A stretch of DNA of 64,000 nucleotides. Origin: Flavobacterium pectinovorum. Lineage in GTDB: Bacteria; Bacteroidota; Bacteroidia; Flavobacteriales; Flavobacteriaceae. The stretch lies in contig NZ_RCZH01000012.1 in assembly GCF_006438875.1 (NCBI RefSeq), positions 62,001 to 126,000 on the forward strand, written 5' to 3'. Below are positions 41,824 to 51,360 of the stretch, piece after piece; within the stretch, counting starts at the first letter, position 1, and each line of letters opens with the position of its first letter. Both the position numbers and the translations under genes were made by a program. The notes beneath the pieces are model-generated. The model was not told the origin of the DNA and did not search any database. It worked only from the letters and a program-made list of their open reading frames with translations.

Positions 41824-44286
41824 TTGAATAATAACAGAGTAATATTCGTTTTTCTTTTTTTATGCATTTCTTGTATTTCATTTGCTCAAAATGCTCATGT
41901 TAAAGGTGTTATTTTAGACAATCAAAAACGCCCCGTTGTTGATGTGAATATATCTTCTTTAGGAAATATAACACAATCAGACTCGAACGGTTTTTTTGAA
42001 ATTGATGTTCCTGCGAACAAAAAAACGTCTTTGATTTTTACTCACATTTCTTTAAAAATGATGAGCTTGACGGTGAGTTTGAAGCCGAATGAAATTTTTG
42101 TTTTTAATCCTGTCATGAGTAATTCTGAGGAACAAATGGGAGAAGTTTTTGTTTCTTCCAGAAATAAAAAACGTGTTCAGGGAATTACAACTATTGATGC
42201 CGCAACCATTAAAAAAATTCCCGGTGCAAATGCTGGAATCGAAAATATTCTAAAAACATTACCGGGAGTAAATTCAAATAATGAACTGAGTACGCAATAT
42301 GCAGTTCGTGGCGGGAATTATGATGAGAATTTAGTTTATGTAAATGAAGTAGAAGTGTATCGTCCGTTTTTAATTCGTTCAGGCCAGCAAGAAGGATTAA
42401 GTTTTACAAATACTGATTTGGTTCAAAACGTTGATTTTTCGGCTGGAGGATTTCAGGCTAAATTTGGAGATAAGTTATCTTCTGTTTTGGATATTACATA
42501 TAGAAAACCAACTCAGTTTGGTGCTTCTTTAGAGGCAAGTTTACTTGGGGGAAGTATGTCTGTTGATGCGGTTTCTAAAAACAAAAAATGGTCTGCAGTA
42601 ACCGGAGTTCGTTATAGAAACAATAGTTTATTGGTCAATAGTCAGGATACAGAAACGAATTATACGCCAACTTTTGCAGATATTCAAACGAACATCAATT
42701 ATGATATTTCTAAAAAATGGCAAATTAGTTTTTTAGGAAACATTTCAGAAAATAAATATTTGTATCAGCCTTTAACGCGTGAGACAAAATTTGGAACAAT
42801 CGATCAGCCAATGGCACTTGCCGTATATTATGAAGGGCAGGAAAGGGATAAATACGATACTTATTTTGGCGCTTTAAAAACGACCTATAAAGTTTCACCA
42901 ACTTTGACCTTAAAACTTATTGGTTCATTGTTTCATACCACAGAACAAGAGCATTTTGATATTCTGGCGCAATATCGTCTTGGAAATGTTGGAGAGGAGC
43001 AAGATGCATCTCAGGTTGATTTTACAAGAGGAATTGGTTCACAATTAAGTCATGCCCGAAATGATTTGGATGCTTTAATTGCAAATGCAGAAATTAAAGG
43101 ATTTAAAGAATGGCTTAATGACAGTCAATTAGAATTTGGACTTAAATACACTAGAGAATCTATTAGAGATAGAGTTGCAGAATGGGAAATGATTGATTCG
43201 GCGGGATTTTCTATAAATCCTCCAATTGTTATTTTACCAAAAAATAATGAGCCATATCAGCCTTATACAGGACCATTGCTGCCATATCAGGATGTTCGTG
43301 CTACAAATTATAATACCATAAACAGGTTTTCCGGATATGCACAATACAATAAAAAATCTGAAATTGGATCTAATCAGGTTTGGTATAATATAGGTGCTCG
43401 TTTCCAGAGTTGGAATGTTTTAGGAGCAGCAGTCGACGGAAAGAATCAAATTGTTTTTAGTCCGCGTGCTCAGTTTGCCATCAAACCGGATTGGGATAAA
43501 GATATGGTTTTCAGACTTTCGGGAGGATTGTATTATCAACCGCCTTTTTACAGAGAACTTCGGGACTTAGAAGGAGTTGTGAACCCAAATGTAAAAGCGC
43601 AGCAATCTGTTCAGGTTGTTTTGGGGAATGATTATAATTTTAAAATGTGGAATCGCCCTTTTAAATGGGTTACGGAAATTTATTATAAATCGCTTTCTGA
43701 TGTAAATGTGTATTCGATCGATAATGTCCGAATTCGTTATGTTGCCAATAATAATGCAAAAGCGTATGCGCAAGGTCTTGATTTTAGACTAAATGGAGAA
43801 TTTGTGCCTGGAACCGAATCCTGGATAAGTTTTGGTTATCTGAAAACTGAAGAAAACTATGCAGATAAAGGCTATATCGCAAGACCTACAGATCAACGTT
43901 TGAAATTTGCAATGTTGTTTCAGGATTATATGCCAAATATCCCGAGCGTAAAATTATACCTGAATTTAGTTTATAATACTGGTTTACCAGGCGGAGCGCC
44001 AGCATATTCAGATCCGTATTTATACCAAAACAGATTGAATGATTATCGCAGAGTAGATATTGGCTTTGCCAAAGTTTTTGTAGACAGCAGTACGAAAGTG
44101 GCTAAGGCAAATTGGCTAAAAAACTTCAAAGAATTATCTGTTGGATTGGAGATTTTTAACCTTTTCAACAATCAAAATGCAATTACCAATACTTGGGTTC
44201 GTGATGTATATTCTAAAAATCAATATGCGATTCCAAATTATATGACTTCGAGAGTTTTCAATATAAAGTTGAATGCGAGATTATGA
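41824..44286 (+). CDS. TonB-dependent receptor with carboxypeptidase-like N-terminal domain
   Basis: A signal peptide (NRVIFVFLFLCISCISFAQ) is followed by a CarboxypepD_reg domain (about 23-110), a plug (about 115-230: TIKKIPGANAGIENILKTLP, then YAVRGGNYDENLVYVNEVEV) and a 22-strand-type barrel ending FNIKLNARL. It imports a ligand with energy from TonB. The start is TTG at 41824: no ATG lies in frame before the signal peptide, so the unusual start is required. There is no adjacent susD gene, so it is not a SusCD pair. It overlaps the next gene by 4 bp (ATGA). Confidence 0.93.
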   Translation: MNNNRVIFVFLFLCISCISFAQNAHVKGVILDNQKRPVVDVNISSLGNITQSDSNGFFEIDVPANKKTSLIFTHISLKMMSLTVSLKPNEIFVFNPVMSNSEEQMGEVFVSSRNKKRVQGITTIDAATIKKIPGANAGIENILKTLPGVNSNNELSTQYAVRGGNYDENLVYVNEVEVYRPFLIRSGQQEGLSFTNTDLVQNVDFSAGGFQAKFGDKLSSVLDITYRKPTQFGASLEASLLGGSMSVDAVSKNKKWSAVTGVRYRNNSLLVNSQDTETNYTPTFADIQTNINYDISKKWQISFLGNISENKYLYQPLTRETKFGTIDQPMALAVYYEGQERDKYDTYFGALKTTYKVSPTLTLKLIGSLFHTTEQEHFDILAQYRLGNVGEEQDASQVDFTRGIGSQLSHARNDLDALIANAEIKGFKEWLNDSQLEFGLKYTRESIRDRVAEWEMIDSAGFSINPPIVILPKNNEPYQPYTGPLLPYQDVRATNYNTINRFSGYAQYNKKSEIGSNQVWYNIGARFQSWNVLGAAVDGKNQIVFSPRAQFAIKPDWDKDMVFRLSGGLYYQPPFYRELRDLEGVVNPNVKAQQSVQVVLGNDYNFKMWNRPFKWVTEIYYKSLSDVNVYSIDNVRIRYVANNNAKAYAQGLDFRLNGEFVPGTESWISFGYLKTEENYADKGYIARPTDQRLKFAMLFQDYMPNIPSVKLYLNLVYNTGLPGGAPAYSDPYLYQNRLNDYRRVDIGFAKVFVDSSTKVAKANWLKNFKELSVGLEIFNLFNNQNAITNTWVRDVYSKNQYAIPNYMTSRVFNIKLNARL

Positions 44287-44915
44287 TAGAAAAACGTGAA
44301 AAAAGGAAGAAGATTTTTTACGTTCCGGGAATGATTTCTTTGGTTTTTATTCCTTTGTTTTGTTTTTATCATTTTTATAAAACGGATGCATTTAAAGTAT
44401 ATAGATCCGTAGATTTAAGTTTTCCAGATTCTATTCAGAAAAAGGGGTTTTTAGCAATCAAACGAAATTATCAGTTATTTTATCTAAATAGAAGTGAGGA
44501 TTCAGAGAAGAAAGAATTGAATGAACTTCAGCTTGCTTTAAGGAAAATAAAGCAAAAGAATGATACTATAAATGGTATTCAGATTCATCTGGGTAATAAA
44601 ATGCAATATGAAGTTTATGTTAGAGTTCTAGATATTCTGGCAATTGAGCAAATGCCTTTCTTTATTCAAAATGATAATGATTTTTTGGTTTTAATAATGC
44701 CAAAACCTAAATCTAGAAATCATTTCAGAGAAATTGTTCCTTTCCAATGCGGCTATTGGGAAGCGAATAAAGATTTTTTTCTGGAAGAGGAAAGAAAAAG
44801 ACAGTTCGAATATTATTTGTCTCTATATAAAAAGAATTGGGTTTTGCTTTTGGCTTATTTTGGTCTTGTATTTCTCAATATCTTCGCACTAGTAAAATTC
44901 AATAAAAGTAGATAA
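44283..44915 (+). CDS. Membrane protein of unknown function coupled to the TonB receptor
   Basis: The 210-residue protein has one N-terminal membrane segment (about 15-30, FYVPGMISLVFIPLFCFYHF) and one near the C-terminus (VLLLAYFGLVFLNIFALV). The charged domain between them contains INGIQIHLGNKMQYEVYVRV, followed by LDIL, and faintly resembles the periplasmic part of ExbD-like proteins. The ATGA overlap with the receptor gene indicates translational coupling and a shared role, perhaps in energising or assembling the receptor. I do not recognise the family with confidence. Confidence 0.75.
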   Translation: MIEKREKRKKIFYVPGMISLVFIPLFCFYHFYKTDAFKVYRSVDLSFPDSIQKKGFLAIKRNYQLFYLNRSEDSEKKELNELQLALRKIKQKNDTINGIQIHLGNKMQYEVYVRVLDILAIEQMPFFIQNDNDFLVLIMPKPKSRNHFREIVPFQCGYWEANKDFFLEEERKRQFEYYLSLYKKNWVLLLAYFGLVFLNIFALVKFNKSR

Positions 44916-44961
44916 TACAATCAAAAATACTATATTTGATATTCTAATATAATTAGCATAC

Positions 44962-45684
44962 ATGAAAAATTCCTTAAAATATATAGCCTTAGTATTCATC
45001 GGAACATTAGTAAGTTGTAAAGATGAAGTTCAGAAACCGAAAGTGATTTATGATGCTGCAAGTAAAGGAAGTGTTGTGGCAAAAACAGATTCAACACAAA
45101 TAGAAGTAGCTGATTTGCCTATTCAAATGGAAGGAACGAACTATTTGATTCATCCGGTTGGAGATTTACGTGTGTATGAAAAAGGAACAAAAGCACGTTA
45201 CGGATCTTCGAGTGTAAATGATGTGAGTTTTACGATTTCAAATTTGGGAGAATATGAAATCACAGGTTATTTGCAAAATCTGAAATTTCAAAAAGTAGAT
45301 TCAGATTCTATTCGTCCATTGTCTGATAAACCGGTTTTAATTCTAACAGCGACTTACTTAAAAACAGTTGCAGACAGAACTCAGAATAAAGTTATGGTTT
45401 ATACTTTGACAGATTCTGATACTAATAAAGACGGGAAAATTGATACAGGTGATATCAAAACATTGTATTTAAGTGATATTAGCGGAGCGAATTTTACCAA
45501 AGTATCAACGGATCTTCAGGAACTGGTAGATTGGAGTTTAATTGAATCTAAAAACCGTTTATACTTTAGAACAATTGAAGATACCAACCAAAACGGACAA
45601 TTCGATAAGAATGATGTTTTGCATTATAACTACATTGATTTGGTTGCTAAAAAATGGGAAGTAAAAAGTTATAAACCGATCTAG
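44962..45684 (+). CDS. Lipoprotein with two EF-hand-like calcium loops
   Basis: The lipobox is LVSC with Cys at residue 19. Two loops fit the 12-residue calcium pattern D-x-N-x-D/N-G-x-I/F-x-x-x-D, at 153-164 (DTNKDGKIDTGD) and 207-218 (DTNQNGQFDKND). The second half therefore probably binds Ca2+ outside the inner membrane, on the cell surface or in the periplasm. The function is unknown. A -7-like TATATTTG at 44931-44938 lies 23 bp before the ATG, so it may be transcribed separately from the receptor genes. Confidence 0.85.
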   Translation: MKNSLKYIALVFIGTLVSCKDEVQKPKVIYDAASKGSVVAKTDSTQIEVADLPIQMEGTNYLIHPVGDLRVYEKGTKARYGSSSVNDVSFTISNLGEYEITGYLQNLKFQKVDSDSIRPLSDKPVLILTATYLKTVADRTQNKVMVYTLTDSDTNKDGKIDTGDIKTLYLSDISGANFTKVSTDLQELVDWSLIESKNRLYFRTIEDTNQNGQFDKNDVLHYNYIDLVAKKWEVKSYKPI

Positions 45685-45750
45685 ATTTTAGATTGCTGAT
45701 TTTAGATTTTAGATTGAAAAAATAGAATTTTAACTTTGATCTGACATAGA

Positions 45751-45788
45751 AAAAAACCATTTAGAAATTAATTTTTAAATGGTTTTTT
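45751..45788. terminator. Bidirectional terminator between lipoprotein and DUF2971 genes
   Basis: A perfect 13-bp stem (AAAAAACCATTTA, 45751-45763, with its complement at 45776-45788) lies between convergent genes and can serve both. Confidence 0.85.
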
Positions 45789-45798
45789 AATAAAAAAA

Positions 45799-45850
45799 GA
45801 GCCGTTAGGCTCAATAAATATTGTAGAGCTGGACTTCAGTCCAGTTTACA
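45799..45850. repeat. REP-like element (GAGCC..GGCTC and CTGGACT..AGTCCAG)
   Basis: The pair GAGCCGTTAGGCTC and CTGGACTTCAGTCCAG, with ATATTGTAGAG between, repeats the arrangement at 22008-22052. It lies in the short gap before DUF2971. Confidence 0.85.
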
Positions 45851-45884
45851 ACGTTAAATTTGGAAATCAGAGGCAAGAAAAAAC

Positions 45885-46586
45885 CTAAATCAAAATATCG
45901 CTTTCCAAATCTGATTTTTCGATTTCGATGCCAAAACCGAGTCGGTCGACTAAATCAATTACAAGTTTTTTATACCAGTTTTCTGATTTTGGATGAATGT
46001 ATATCTTCTCAATTAATTGACTGATGTCAACATTGATTTTTAATCCGTCATTAAGCTTTATCGTGCTTTTTGATGTGTCTGTAATAATGCGGACTTCGCG
46101 TTCGTACTGAAAGCTCTTTCGCTTGAACAAAAACGGAAAAAACAAATCGTCAAACGGAATATATTCTTTTTTGTAGTCGATATAATTGACCTCGCCAATA
46201 TATTGGTCAAAATTATTCTCGGGCTTTAATGCTTTTTGCAATCTCCCAATAGTAGACTGAATCGCTAATCCTTCGCTGTTTTGAGTGAAAATCTGCCACA
46301 TGGCAAAGGATTCATATTCGTTAATATGCCAACTGCTTACGGCAACTTGCTCCCGATGTGTTTTGTAGTAATTTAAAAAGTCAGGATTGTCAGTGGCTAA
46401 TTTTTTAATCTCTTCAAAAGTGGGCTCGCTAAAAGTGCCTTCGTACTGATCTTCAAATTTATCAGAACGTGACATAAAAAGTTTCTTAGAAAGTAATAAA
46501 TCGAGAAACTTAGATAGATCTAAATATTTCCAAACAATTGTATCTGGATCCTCAGGAAGTTTTATAGTCGGATTATTACGATACAT
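45885..46586 (-). CDS. DUF2971 family protein
   Basis: The 233-residue protein shows the DUF2971 pattern: VWKYLDLSKFLDLLLSKKLF near the start, MSRSDKFEDQYEG, VSSWHINEYESFAMWQIFTQ and the late FKRKSFQYEREVR. The family is uncharacterised and often lies in accessory regions. It is a cytoplasmic protein without membrane segments. It is probably transcribed alone, between repeat elements on both sides. Confidence 0.88.
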   Translation of the reverse strand: MYRNNPTIKLPEDPDTIVWKYLDLSKFLDLLLSKKLFMSRSDKFEDQYEGTFSEPTFEEIKKLATDNPDFLNYYKTHREQVAVSSWHINEYESFAMWQIFTQNSEGLAIQSTIGRLQKALKPENNFDQYIGEVNYIDYKKEYIPFDDLFFPFLFKRKSFQYEREVRIITDTSKSTIKLNDGLKINVDISQLIEKIYIHPKSENWYKKLVIDLVDRLGFGIEIEKSDLESDILI

Positions 46587-46615
46587 TTTTTTTTATCGAT
46601 TTAGGGTTTATGCTA

Positions 46616-46710
46616 AAAAAAAGCCACAGATTATACACATAAAAGTAAGATTTTAATTCCTTATTAGAAAAGAAAATCTGTGTTAATCTGTGTAATCTGT
46701 GGCTTAAGCT
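46616..46710. repeat. Inverted repeat of the CACAGATT family
   Basis: AAGCCACAGATTATACACA (46621-46639) is mirrored by TGTGTAATCTGTGGCTTA (46689-46706), with inner AAATCTGTGTTAATC. It lies between DUF2971 and the exporter gene and contains no ORF. Confidence 0.8.
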
Positions 46711-46725
46711 ATTATAGTCTTTCTT

Positions 46726-48555
46726 TTATGATTCGAAAGATTGCATTGTAACCAGTTTGTTGTAGGTTCCGTTATGAGCAATTAATTCATCGTGAGTTCC
46801 TTGTTCAACTATTTTTCCTTTTTGCATCACAACAATTACATCTGCTTTTTGAATTGTCGAAAGTCTGTGAGCAATCACAATCGAAGTTCTGTTTTGCATC
46901 ATGTTTTCAAGAGCAATCTGAACAAATTTCTCGCTTTCTGTATCCAATGCAGAAGTAGCTTCATCCAAAATCATAATTGGAGGATTTTTTAATACGGCAC
47001 GAGCAATCGATAAACGTTGTTTTTGACCACCGGAAAGCTTGTTTCCGCTATCACCAATATTAGTATAAATTCCTAAAGGTAGTTCGCTTACAAATTCATA
47101 AGCATTGGCGATTTTCAGTGCGTCAATAATTTCGTCGTCAGTTGCATCAAGTTTTCCTAACGAAATATTAGCTTTAATGGTATCATTAAATAAAATACTG
47201 TCTTGTGTTACCAATCCCATTAAACCACGAAGCGATTGTAGGTTCATGTCTTTGATGTTGATTCCGTCAATCGAAATCGTTCCGTCATTTACATCATAAA
47301 AACGGGTCAATAAGTTTGCAATCGTACTTTTTCCACTTCCGGATTGTCCAACGAGAGCAACAGTTTGACCTTTTTTAATTTGAAGAGAAAAGTCTTTTAA
47401 AACTGTTTCATCTTCATATTTAAAGTTAATATTCTGAATGTTTATAGTATTATCAAAAGTTATTTTTTCGATTGCGTCAGGTTTTGAAACAATTGGATTT
47501 TCCTGATCTAAAATTTCAAGAACACGTTCGGCTGCGGCATTACCTCTTTTTACTCCGTAAGAAGCTTTAGAAATTGCTTTTGCAGGTGTCAGGATGTTAT
47601 AAGCTAATCCCATGTAGGCAATAAATGCAGCTCCATCTAATGATTTGTCAATTAAAACCATTTGTCCGCCATACCATAATAAAATTGCAATTACAGTAAT
47701 TCCCATAAATTCACTAGCTGGTGAAGCTAAGTTCTGACGATTACCAATACTGTTAGACAAATGAAAAAAACGTTGTGTAGAATTTTGAAAAACGGTATTG
47801 AAATAGTTTTCAGAATTATACCCTTTTACTACTTTCAATCCTCCAATAGTTTCTTCAATAGTAGATAAAAAAGTACCTTGTTCTTGCTGTGCTTTAGTCG
47901 ATTGTTTTTTAAGTTGTTTTCCAATTAATGAAATGATATAACCTGATACCGGAATAAAAATAAAAACAAATATGGTTAGTTTTGCACTGATAATCAGCAT
48001 CATGATTATAGTAAAAACTATGGTAAGAGGTTCTTTAACAATGAGTTCCAGTATGGCTAGAAATGAATTTTGTACCTCATTTACATCGGCAGAAATTCTT
48101 GAAATTACATCTCCCTTTCTTTTCTCGGAATAAAAAGCTAAAGGCAGTTCCAGGGTTTTTTTATACAGTGCATTTCGCATGTCTCTTAAAACACCGTTTC
48201 GCAAAAAATTAATAAAAAACATAGCGAAATAATCAGCTAGATTTTTTAATAAAAAGATTGAAATGATAATGACAACCATTACGGATAAAACATAACCAGA
48301 TTCGTGGGTTCCTTTTGTTGTAGTGATGTAATAGCTCAAATAATCTTCAGCATATTGTTTCAATTCCATTAAACCGTTATAGACGGGTTTTATCTTATTT
48401 GCTTTAGTTTTGTCAAATAATACCTGAAGCATTGGTATCAAAGCAACAAAAGAAAGGGTGCTGAAAAGTGCATACAAAACATTGAAAAAGATGTTTAGAT
48501 AGGCGTATTTTTTATATGGATATATAAAAGGAATTATTTTTTTTATGTTACTCAT
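46726..48555 (-). CDS. MsbA-like ABC exporter (fused permease and ATPase)
   Basis: Six membrane helices (about 15-330) are followed by an ATPase domain (from about 365) with Walker A VGQSGSGKST, the signature LSGGQKQRLSIARAVL, Walker B MILDEATSALD and the switch His in VIAHRLSTI. The length (609) and single-chain half-transporter design fit lipid A or lipid flippases of the MsbA group, but multidrug exporters look alike. It is the last gene of a unit with the YhcG nuclease and phosphohexomutase; its ATG follows the nuclease stop directly. Confidence 0.93.
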   Translation of the reverse strand: MSNIKKIIPFIYPYKKYAYLNIFFNVLYALFSTLSFVALIPMLQVLFDKTKANKIKPVYNGLMELKQYAEDYLSYYITTTKGTHESGYVLSVMVVIIISIFLLKNLADYFAMFFINFLRNGVLRDMRNALYKKTLELPLAFYSEKRKGDVISRISADVNEVQNSFLAILELIVKEPLTIVFTIIMMLIISAKLTIFVFIFIPVSGYIISLIGKQLKKQSTKAQQEQGTFLSTIEETIGGLKVVKGYNSENYFNTVFQNSTQRFFHLSNSIGNRQNLASPASEFMGITVIAILLWYGGQMVLIDKSLDGAAFIAYMGLAYNILTPAKAISKASYGVKRGNAAAERVLEILDQENPIVSKPDAIEKITFDNTINIQNINFKYEDETVLKDFSLQIKKGQTVALVGQSGSGKSTIANLLTRFYDVNDGTISIDGINIKDMNLQSLRGLMGLVTQDSILFNDTIKANISLGKLDATDDEIIDALKIANAYEFVSELPLGIYTNIGDSGNKLSGGQKQRLSIARAVLKNPPIMILDEATSALDTESEKFVQIALENMMQNRTSIVIAHRLSTIQKADVIVVMQKGKIVEQGTHDELIAHNGTYNKLVTMQSFES

Positions 48556-49593
48556 TTATTTATAGATGTTATTTTCTGCTATAGCAATGGCTTTTTCCAG
48601 TTTTTCTAGCAATAATTTTTTTTCTGGTAATTGGGTTAAGTACGCTGAAACTTTGATTTGTTCGTCATTGTCAAGCATTAAATAATTGATTTGTTCAGGA
48701 GATTTTTCACTGCACAAAATTAATCCAATTGGTTTGTTTTCACCTTCTTTTTGTTCGTTTTTCTCTAACCAACGTAAATAAAGCTCCATTTGACCTTTGT
48801 AACCGGCTTTAAATTTCCCAAGTTTTAAGTCAATAGCAACCAGTCGGCGTAAGCCACGATGATAAAATAGTAAATCGATGTAGAAATCTTCATCATCAAT
48901 TGTAATTCTTTTTTGTCGGGCAAGAAAAGCAAATTCGCTGCCCATTTCGGTAATGAAATTTTGTAATTGGGCTAAGATAGAACTTTCTAAGTCCTTTTCT
49001 GAGTAACTGTCGTGTAATCCTAAGAAGTCTAAGAAATAAGGATCCCGAAAGGTTAAATCAGGACTAATTTGTTTTTCTTTTTTTAATGATGCTAAATCAT
49101 TAAGTATGGTTTGTTCAGGCTTTTTGCTAATTGCAGTTCTTTCAAAAAGCATGCTGTCAATTCGCTCTTGTAAAGTTCTTACACTCCATCTTTCATGAAT
49201 ACTCATCTGGATGTAGAATTCACGTTTTATGTAGTCTTCAATGTAAATTATATTTCTAATATGAGACCAGCTCAATTTTGCACACACTGTGTGCAAAATT
49301 GTAAAGTCTTCAATTACAGTGTTTAGCTTGATAAAACTTTGTAGGTTTCGTTTATTAAAACCTATTCCGTATCTTTTTGTTAATGCTTCGCTTAGCAAAG
49401 GAATTATCTTCTTTCCATAATCGGCTCGATCATTTTTAAGGATCTCTTTATTTATGGTTTTTCCAATTTTCCAATACAAAAGTGTTAATTCCTGATTAAC
49501 CGTTTTGGCGACAAAATGACGAGTCTGATCTATTAATCCAATAATTGAATTTAATAGTTCTGGTTGATCATTTGTTTCCAGTTTGTCACTCAT
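48556..49593 (-). CDS. YhcG-type (DUF1016) PD-(D/E)XK nuclease
   Basis: The N-terminal DUF1016 domain (LLYWKIGKTINKEILKNDRA, then YGIGFNKRNLQSFIKLN) is followed by a nuclease domain with FYIDLLFYHRGLRRLVAIDL and KLGKFKAGYKGQMELYLRWL, where the Asp and the Asp-x-Lys of PD-(D/E)XK are visible. These proteins are suspected DNA nucleases and occur both alone and near restriction systems. Here the gene sits between housekeeping genes with 5 bp on one side and no gap on the other, so it is co-transcribed with pgm and the exporter. No methylase is nearby. Confidence 0.92.
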   Translation of the reverse strand: MSDKLETNDQPELLNSIIGLIDQTRHFVAKTVNQELTLLYWKIGKTINKEILKNDRADYGKKIIPLLSEALTKRYGIGFNKRNLQSFIKLNTVIEDFTILHTVCAKLSWSHIRNIIYIEDYIKREFYIQMSIHERWSVRTLQERIDSMLFERTAISKKPEQTILNDLASLKKEKQISPDLTFRDPYFLDFLGLHDSYSEKDLESSILAQLQNFITEMGSEFAFLARQKRITIDDEDFYIDLLFYHRGLRRLVAIDLKLGKFKAGYKGQMELYLRWLEKNEQKEGENKPIGLILCSEKSPEQINYLMLDNDEQIKVSAYLTQLPEKKLLLEKLEKAIAIAENNIYK

Positions 49594-49598
49594 TCTCT

Positions 49599-51329
49599 CT
49601 ATTTCAATTGCATTCCTGCAATGATGCTTTGTATTTTTTCGTCTAAGAAACTTTCCGCAGCATCAAAATTAGTAACCGAATCTAATTCTGCATTAACGCT
49701 AATATAGAATTTAATTTTAGGCTCAGTTCCGCTTGGTCTTGCACAAATTTTAGAACCATCTTCAGTATAATAAATCAAAACATTTGATTTCGGAATATCC
49801 ATCGTAGCTTCTTCACCAGTTAATAGGTTCAGTGCAATAGACGATTGATAATCTTCAACCATAATTACACGTTGTCCGCTGATTTCTTTCAAGGGATTTT
49901 CACGTAAATCAATCATCATTTGATTAATTTCCTGTAAACCTTCAATACCTTTTTTAGTCAAAGAAACCAAGTATTCTTTATAGAAGCCATTTTCAACATA
50001 AAGCTGCAAAAGTTCTTTATAAACACTGCTTCCGGCAGCTTTTGCCTGCGCAGCAACTTCACATATTAATAAGGTAGCAGCAACAGCATCTTTATCTCTA
50101 ACAGCATCACCAACCATAAAACCAAAGCTTTCTTCGCCGCCTCCGATAAATTCGAGTTCAGGGAAATCTTTAATCATTTTGGCAATCCATTTAAAGCCGG
50201 TCAACCCAACTTTGCATTCAACGCCATAGCTTGTTGCTAATTCCATCATCATTGGCGTAGAAACGATTGTAGAACCCACGAATTGTTTGCCATTAATTTT
50301 TCCTGCTTTTTTCCATTGTTTCAATAAGAAAGAAGTCATCAAAATCATGGTTTGATTTCCGTTAAGTAAAATCATTTTGCCGTCGTTATTTCTAACTGCA
50401 ACACCAAGACGATCGCAATCAGGATCAGTTCCAACAACAATATCAGAGTTTGTTTTATCTGCCAAAGCCAAAGCCATTGTCAGAGCTTCCGGCTCTTCCG
50501 GATTTGGGGATTTTACAGTTGGGAAATTCCCATCAGGAATTGCTTGTTCCGGTACAATATGTACATTTTTGTAACCCGCTTGTGATAAAGTGTCAGGAAC
50601 AGATTTTATAGAAGTTCCGTGCAACGAAGTAAAAACAATTTGTAAGTTGTTTTTGGCTTCAGCCGGGGTATTAAAACTTGCGTTTTCAATAGATGATTTC
50701 ACAAAAGCTTTGTCGATTTCAGTATCGATATATTGAATCAGGCTTTCGTTGGCATTAAATTTAATTTTATCGTAACCTAAATTTTCGATTACGTTGATAA
50801 TTGCAGCATCTTGCGGAGGAACAATTTGTCCACCATCTTCCCAATACACTTTATATCCGTTATATTCCGGCGGATTGTGCGAAGCAGTTAATACAATTCC
50901 GCATTGACAGCCTAAATATTTAAGCGCAAATGATAATTCAGGAGTAGGACGTAAATCCGAAAATAAATACACATGAATTCCGTTTGCAGAGAAAACATCA
51001 GCCACAACTTTTGCCAATGTGTTACTATTATGACGGCAATCATAAGCAATAACAACTTTTAAAGGCTGATTTGGAAAAACTTCATGTAAGTAATCAGACA
51101 AGCCCTGAGTATTTTTTCCAAGTGTATATTTGTTGATTCTATTGTTACCAACACCCATAACACCGCGCATTCCGCCGGTTCCAAATTCCAGGTTTTTATA
51201 AAAACTTTCTTCAAGTTCTTTAGGCGAAGTTGTTATTAATTCCTTAACCGCCGCTTGTGTTTCATTATCAAATGTAGGGGTTAGCCATTCGTTTACAGCA
51301 TTCAAAATATTAGGTGCTATATTCATCAT
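49599..51329 (-). CDS. Phosphohexomutase (phosphoglucomutase/phosphomannomutase)
   Basis: The enzyme interconverts hexose 1- and 6-phosphates. Motifs: the phosphoserine loop TASHNPPEYNGYKVYWEDGG, metal site VVGTDPDCDRLG, sugar loop GGGEESFGF and phosphate-binding RPSGTEPKIKFY. The 576-residue length fits the Bacteroidota/Firmicutes PgcA-type enzymes that make glucose 1-phosphate for glycan synthesis. It heads the operon with the nuclease and exporter genes. Confidence 0.93.
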   Translation of the reverse strand: MMNIAPNILNAVNEWLTPTFDNETQAAVKELITTSPKELEESFYKNLEFGTGGMRGVMGVGNNRINKYTLGKNTQGLSDYLHEVFPNQPLKVVIAYDCRHNSNTLAKVVADVFSANGIHVYLFSDLRPTPELSFALKYLGCQCGIVLTASHNPPEYNGYKVYWEDGGQIVPPQDAAIINVIENLGYDKIKFNANESLIQYIDTEIDKAFVKSSIENASFNTPAEAKNNLQIVFTSLHGTSIKSVPDTLSQAGYKNVHIVPEQAIPDGNFPTVKSPNPEEPEALTMALALADKTNSDIVVGTDPDCDRLGVAVRNNDGKMILLNGNQTMILMTSFLLKQWKKAGKINGKQFVGSTIVSTPMMMELATSYGVECKVGLTGFKWIAKMIKDFPELEFIGGGEESFGFMVGDAVRDKDAVAATLLICEVAAQAKAAGSSVYKELLQLYVENGFYKEYLVSLTKKGIEGLQEINQMMIDLRENPLKEISGQRVIMVEDYQSSIALNLLTGEEATMDIPKSNVLIYYTEDGSKICARPSGTEPKIKFYISVNAELDSVTNFDAAESFLDEKIQSIIAGMQLK

Positions 51330-51360
51330 TCGTCTATTTTTTATATTTAAAATAATAATA

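Noticed and set aside
48556..49593. Restriction-modification system
   Set aside because: Only the YhcG-type nuclease is present; no methylase or specificity gene is adjacent.
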